DNA of 64,000 bases from Paguma larvata (Eukaryota; Chordata; Mammalia; Carnivora; Viverridae): contig CM057839.1 of assembly GCA_030068075.1 (NCBI GenBank), positions 22,051,167 through 22,115,166 of the forward strand, given 5' to 3'. The notes under the pieces were generated by a model. The model ran no database searches and had not been told where the DNA came from. It saw nothing but the letters and a program-made list of their open reading frames with translations. The position numbers and the translations under genes are program-made. Positions 60,440-64,000 of the stretch are shown piece by piece (positions within the stretch are counted from its first letter, which is position 1; the number at the start of each line of letters is the position of its first letter).

Positions 60440-60632
60440 GGAACAAGTAAGTGGCTCAGTTGGTTGAGCAACCAACTTCAGCTCAGGTCATGATCTCACA
60501 GTTCATGAGTTGCAGCCCTGTATAGGGCTGGGTGCTGTCAGCACAAAGCCTGCTTCTTTTTGGGATCCTCTGTACCTGTCTCTCTGCCACTCATGCTCTC
60601 TCTCAAAGATAAAAAATAAAAATTAAAAAAAA
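60440..60632 (+). mobile_element. Carnivore tRNA SINE, diverged
   Basis: The first bases are eroded ('ggaacaagtaagtggctcag'). The rest shows 'gagcaaccaacttcagctcaggtcatgatctcac', 'agcacaaagcctgcttc', a short CT tract and an A-rich tail. No clear target duplication. Confidence 0.9.
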
Positions 60633-60687
60633 GAAGAATAGGCTCATAAAGTACCCTTCATATATTAAACGCTAAGTAATGTTGATT

Positions 60688-60703
60688 TCATCATCACCAT
60701 CAC

Positions 60704-60735
<32 letters not shown>

Positions 60736-60736
60736 C
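60688..60736. repeat. (ATC)n microsatellite
   Basis: About sixteen ATC units, the first few interrupted by ACC. Probably length-variable. Confidence 0.95.
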
Positions 60737-61039
60737 CAGTACCAGCAGAACTGTTAGCAATGCTCTGGTAATACTAGTTTTGATCAAACTCCCTGTTTTC
60801 ATCTCTGTGATGCAATATCTTGTGCACTGAGGTGAAGGGAGTTTTATAACCTAATCCTTTTAGCAGGAATTATGCCTTTCTAATTGAAGTTCAAATAAAT
60901 GACTCTACATTTTGATGAAAAGTAGGAGTCATCATATTTCCTTCATAACACAATGACTACATAACCCCTTGACTACGATGTTTGTTTCTCTGTGTGTTAT
61001 TTGGATTACCCAGTGTCCTACAGTATAGAAATGTTAGTC

Positions 61040-61247
61040 ATTTTTTTAACATTTATTTATTTTTGAGAGACAGAGACAGAGCATGAGTGGGGGAGGGGCA
61101 GAGAGGGAAGGAGACACAGAATCTGAAGCAGGCTCTAGGCTCTGAGCTTTTAGCACAGAGCTGGACATAGGGTTCAAATCCATGAACCGTGAGATCATGA
61201 CCTAAGCCAAAATCGGTGTTTAACCAACTGAGCCACCTAAGCACACC
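61040..61247 (-). mobile_element. Feline tRNA SINE
   Basis: On the - strand it starts near 'ggtgtgcttaggtggctcag' and keeps 'cggttttggcttaggtcatgatctcac', the 'agagcctagagcctgcttcagattctgtgtctcc' body and an AAAAATAAATAAATGTT tail. Flanks agaaatgttagtc (61027-61039) and agaaatgttggtc (61248-61260) are a 13-bp duplication with one mismatch. Confidence 0.95.
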
Positions 61248-61279
61248 AGAAATGTTGGTCGTTTTTAAATTAATAGATT

Positions 61280-61369
61280 CTATTTTGTAGAATATTTACA
61301 AATTGACCAAACAAAAATGAGCAGAGTACAGCGAGTTTTCAAATACCCCTTTCCCCCAACACACACGTG

Positions 61370-61412
<43 letters not shown>

Positions 61413-61955
61413 CACAGAGGCAGTTTCCCTTATTAACATTTGCATCAGTGAGGTACATTTGTTATACTTCATGAGCCAATATTGATACAATATTACTAAC
61501 TGAAGTCCAAGTTCTACTAGGGTCACTCTTTGTGTTGTATGTTCCATAGGTTTTGATAAAAGCATAAAGATATATATCCACCATTACAGTATCATACAGA
61601 TCAGTATCACTGCCCTAAAAGTGCCCTGTTCTCTGCCTACCAGCCCTCTTGCTTTGTCCCCAACCCACTGGAAACGCTGATGTTTTTTCATTGTTCTTTT
61701 TTCTTTTCTACAATATCATATGGTTGGAATCACATAGTACTTAGCTTTTTTAGAAAGCTACTTTATAGAGTATTTAATATGTATTAAATTTCCTCCATTC
61801 ATTTTAGTGGCTTGGTAGCTCATTTCTTTTTATCACTGAGTAATATTTCCATTGTGTGGATGCACTACAGTTTGCTTAGCAATTCACCAAAAGGCATGTT
61901 GGTTGCTTGTAAGTTCTAGATATTTTGAATAAAGGTGACGTGCTGTGCTTACCCA
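61280..61955 (-). mobile_element. Old L1 3' region, antisense, with CA repeat
   Basis: On the + strand it reads in reverse: 'gagcagagtacagcgagttttcaaatacccc', 'gagccaatattgatacaatattactaactgaagtcc', 'ggaatcacatagtac' and 'tatcactgagtaatatttccattgtgtggatgcac'. These are landmarks of L1M-type 3' sequence. A (CA)n tract has grown inside it. The 89-codon - frame is a by-product of the CA run. Confidence 0.72.
61359..61411. repeat. (CA)n microsatellite
   Basis: About twenty uninterrupted CA units from 61372, preceded by a CACACGTGCGTA imperfect start. Likely polymorphic. Confidence 0.95.
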
Positions 61956-63064
61956 AAATTAAATGTATTTACTTTAATGATTGTCTCTGCCTTTCATAAG
62001 TACTTTAAACTAAGTATCTTTTGTATTTAAATAAAAAAATAGGATCTTCAGGAATGTACCAGTAAAAGTACTATAATTATGTAAACTAACAACTGGTATA
62101 GTAACTATAAATTTGAACTATCTGATCTATGCAGAGATACTAAGACATTTAAATATAACTATGCTAATATATTTATGAGGACAAGAGTATTGTTTTTTTT
62201 TTACTATATAAGGGTATATCACTATTACAAGACAAGGGTCATAGTATTATTATAGAAAGAAAGAGATCCTTGTGGCTACTGCAGAATTCTCAATGACTTA
62301 ATACATTTCACTCTAATAACTTCTCAGCACACAAGTACTGAAGTCTTGAACTACAGAAAATTCGAATAATTTCTGTATGAAAGAAATAGCTGTAAAAGGA
62401 AAATATAATGCCATAGGAAAGTATCTGTAATCAAATATCAGCAAATGAATGCCTATATATATATATATATATATATGACCCTAGAATAAATTAGCATTCT
62501 AGATCTTTTGTGGATCCACTAAGCCAGAATCTGTGCAGCAAAGTCTGAAAAACACTTTCTCAATTGATTTGTTTTTAACTTTTCTTTCCCTTGTTTGTGT
62601 TACAAATTTAGTTCCATAAGTTCACAGACTTTATATGTTCCTATCATTGCTAAATATCTAGTGTATTAGATATTGCTAACACTTTACAGGGTATTAGATA
62701 TTGTCCACTTTCGAGGGCTGTTTGTTCAATAGATATTCATGGACTAAGTAAAGAACTGTCCCTGGATAGGGAATAGTATGGTTTCTTGGAGCCCTGAACA
62801 GGCTGAAGCCCTGAATGGTAAGATTTCTGGGAATGGGCGATGGTCCATGAAGGCAACCTGAAAGAGAAGACTCCATCATCAATTTATGCTGTAAAAAAAG
62901 CCTGAAGTGTATGTTTATGCATCTATGTTTTGTGTATATATAACAGTGCATGTATATATCATTTGTACAAATACATAAATAGAAATTCATATACCTATAT
63001 GAGGTATATTTAAATGAGGACATTTAGTTTTTTGAAAGTTGCCATTTCCATTAGATTGTAAAAG
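61956..63064. other. AT-rich intergenic DNA
   Basis: Holds the TA run at 62454-62476. The block 62740-62880 has normal complexity and is unassigned. A 109-codon - strand frame at 62694-63023 covers it without a recognised domain. Confidence 0.45.
62454..62476. repeat. (TA)n microsatellite
   Basis: Eleven uninterrupted TA units. Confidence 0.9.
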
Positions 63065-63435
63065 TGTCTGCACATTAACACATGCTTTTTTTGCTGCCCT
63101 TTGAAATTCTGAGACTACCATGAAATACCCACAGGAAGATGCCCAGGCTAACCTATTGGGTGACAAGGAATCACGAGAACCAGAAATGTGTGGTCCCAGC
63201 ATACTTCCCTATTCCATCAGGCCGCCAAGTGCGGAACACATGGAAAGGGCCGTCCTAGATCATTTAGCAGCGAGGCGACACATCGGCTGGCAACAGATGC
63301 ATGGGAGAACCCAGCATAGATCAGCTGAGCAGCCTCAGAAGAATCCACAGCTGAGCCGCAGAATGATGGGCTAGATAAAATGATTTTACTTTAAGCCACT
63401 AAATTTGTATTAGTTTACCATGCAGGAAATTCTGG
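63065..63435 (+). mobile_element. MLT1-like MaLR LTR
   Basis: Blocks 'gatgcccaggctaacctattgggtgacaaggaatcacg', 'gccgtcctagatcatttagcagc', 'cagctgagcagcctcagaagaatccacagctgagc' and 'actttaagccactaaatttgtattagttt' are in the order known from MaLR-type LTR 3' halves. Its GC-rich and CpG-bearing composition stands out. The 84-codon + frame at 63120-63374 lies entirely within it and is a by-product. Confidence 0.65.
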
Positions 63436-63904
63436 CTCATGCACTCTTGGGGTAGCACTTCTTTTTAAAAAGGTTAAATTATGGTGGGGTGGGGTGAGGC
63501 TAAAATATTGCATGAGTATCAAAGCAGGCTTACTCATATGCCAAAGTGCAGTGACAATAATCAGTAATCATTTTATGGTTTTGTAAATACGCACTCAAAA
63601 ACATTTTCTTTCTCACTCTCTTGCATTAATAAAACAGTTTGGTAGCATTTTACAGTCCATTAGGTTTAAATTATTGCATGCATTTTTTTTGTAAGTTCCT
63701 CAATGAGCACCCATACTGTGCTCTCCATTTTTCGAGGGCTGTTTGAGCTCTATGCTGATGTCTTGGTTCCTTTTATGAAATGTATTTTTTGCCAAATAAA
63801 TGGCTTTATCTTGTTTCTTGAGAAGACACTCACTTGCGAGTACAATTATTATTTAGTTATTTTATAACATTTTAGTAAATGTAAATATATGCAAATATAC
63901 ACCA
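63436..63904. other. AT-rich intergenic DNA
   Basis: No recognised element. The phrase 'tcgagggctgtttg' at 63733-63746 also occurs at 62711-62724. Confidence 0.45.
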
Positions 63905-64000
63905 TCATTTATTTTTATTTGTTTTATTTTTATTGACATACGACATTAGTTTCAGTTGTACAAGATAATGATTCAATATTGGCATGTATTGTGAAATGAT
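63905..64000 (-). mobile_element. Old L1 3' end, antisense, cut by window end
   Basis: 'tattgacatacgacattagtttcagttgtacaagataatgattcaatattggcatgtattgtgaaatgat' type blocks are the reversed 3' end of an L1M-like element, continuing beyond the window. Confidence 0.65.

Noticed and set aside
60688..60736. CRISPR-like or coding triplet repeat
   Set aside because: It is a plain (ATC)n microsatellite without spacers or an open reading frame of note, in a vertebrate genome.
63120..63374. 84-codon GC-rich frame
   Set aside because: Entirely within an MLT1-like LTR.
62711..63746. Repeated phrase TCGAGGGCTGTTTG as a duplication
   Set aside because: Match is limited to about 14 bp at 62711-62724 and 63733-63746, with no similarity around it.

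Overview
The window is nuclear DNA from a cat-family carnivore, and I see no intact gene in it. The lineage call rests on 19 copies of the tRNA-derived carnivore SINE in its feline form. The copies have a tRNA-like head, a CT-rich middle and an AAATAAATAAA-type tail. A feline-looking L1 3' part at 35.5-37.3 kb agrees. The sequence is AT-rich and CpG-poor, full of homopolymer and TA runs. No open frame exceeds 123 codons, and I could assign none to a working protein. Everything points to an intergenic desert or a very large intron.

Layout. 0-3 kb: end of an old L1 and a MIR. 3-7 kb: four SINEs and a MIR. 7.6-7.8 kb: a palindromic DNA-transposon-like element. 8-10 kb: a TA-rich tract, an L1M-type tail and a MIR. 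11.5-12.5 kb: a decayed class III retrovirus (ERVL) pol piece, RNase H then integrase, split by a SINE. 13-24 kb: SINEs, two MaLR/MLT1-type LTRs, MIRs and an L2-like piece. 26-29.3 kb: two SINEs and antisense L1. 30.0-30.8 kb: a processed pseudogene of ribosomal protein RPS6. 31.8-34.1 kb: an unassigned old repeat, a probable solo retroviral LTR and a SINE. 35.1-37.3 kb: a 5'-truncated L1 inside a 15-bp target-site duplication that also encloses about 400 bp of non-L1 sequence. 38.8-45.2 kb: a cluster of six SINEs, including the youngest-looking one. 45.6-47.5 kb: nested LTRs. 47.5-60.4 kb: almost no recognisable insertions. 60.4-64 kb: two SINEs, antisense L1, microsatellites and an MLT1-type LTR.

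Nothing here works together as a pathway or operon. The content is a layered record of retrotransposition, readable from nesting: SINE into ERVL pol, MLT1 LTR into an older repeat, and SINEs beside L1. I found no sign of a new biological system. The points most worth checking are the L1/non-L1 composite at 35-37 kb, the palindromic element at 7.6 kb, the paired unassigned repeats at 31.8 and 46.1 kb, the alternating purine-pyrimidine tract at 44.5 kb, and the SINE-free interval from 45.2 to 60.4 kb. All family names come from recognising the sequence, not from a database search.
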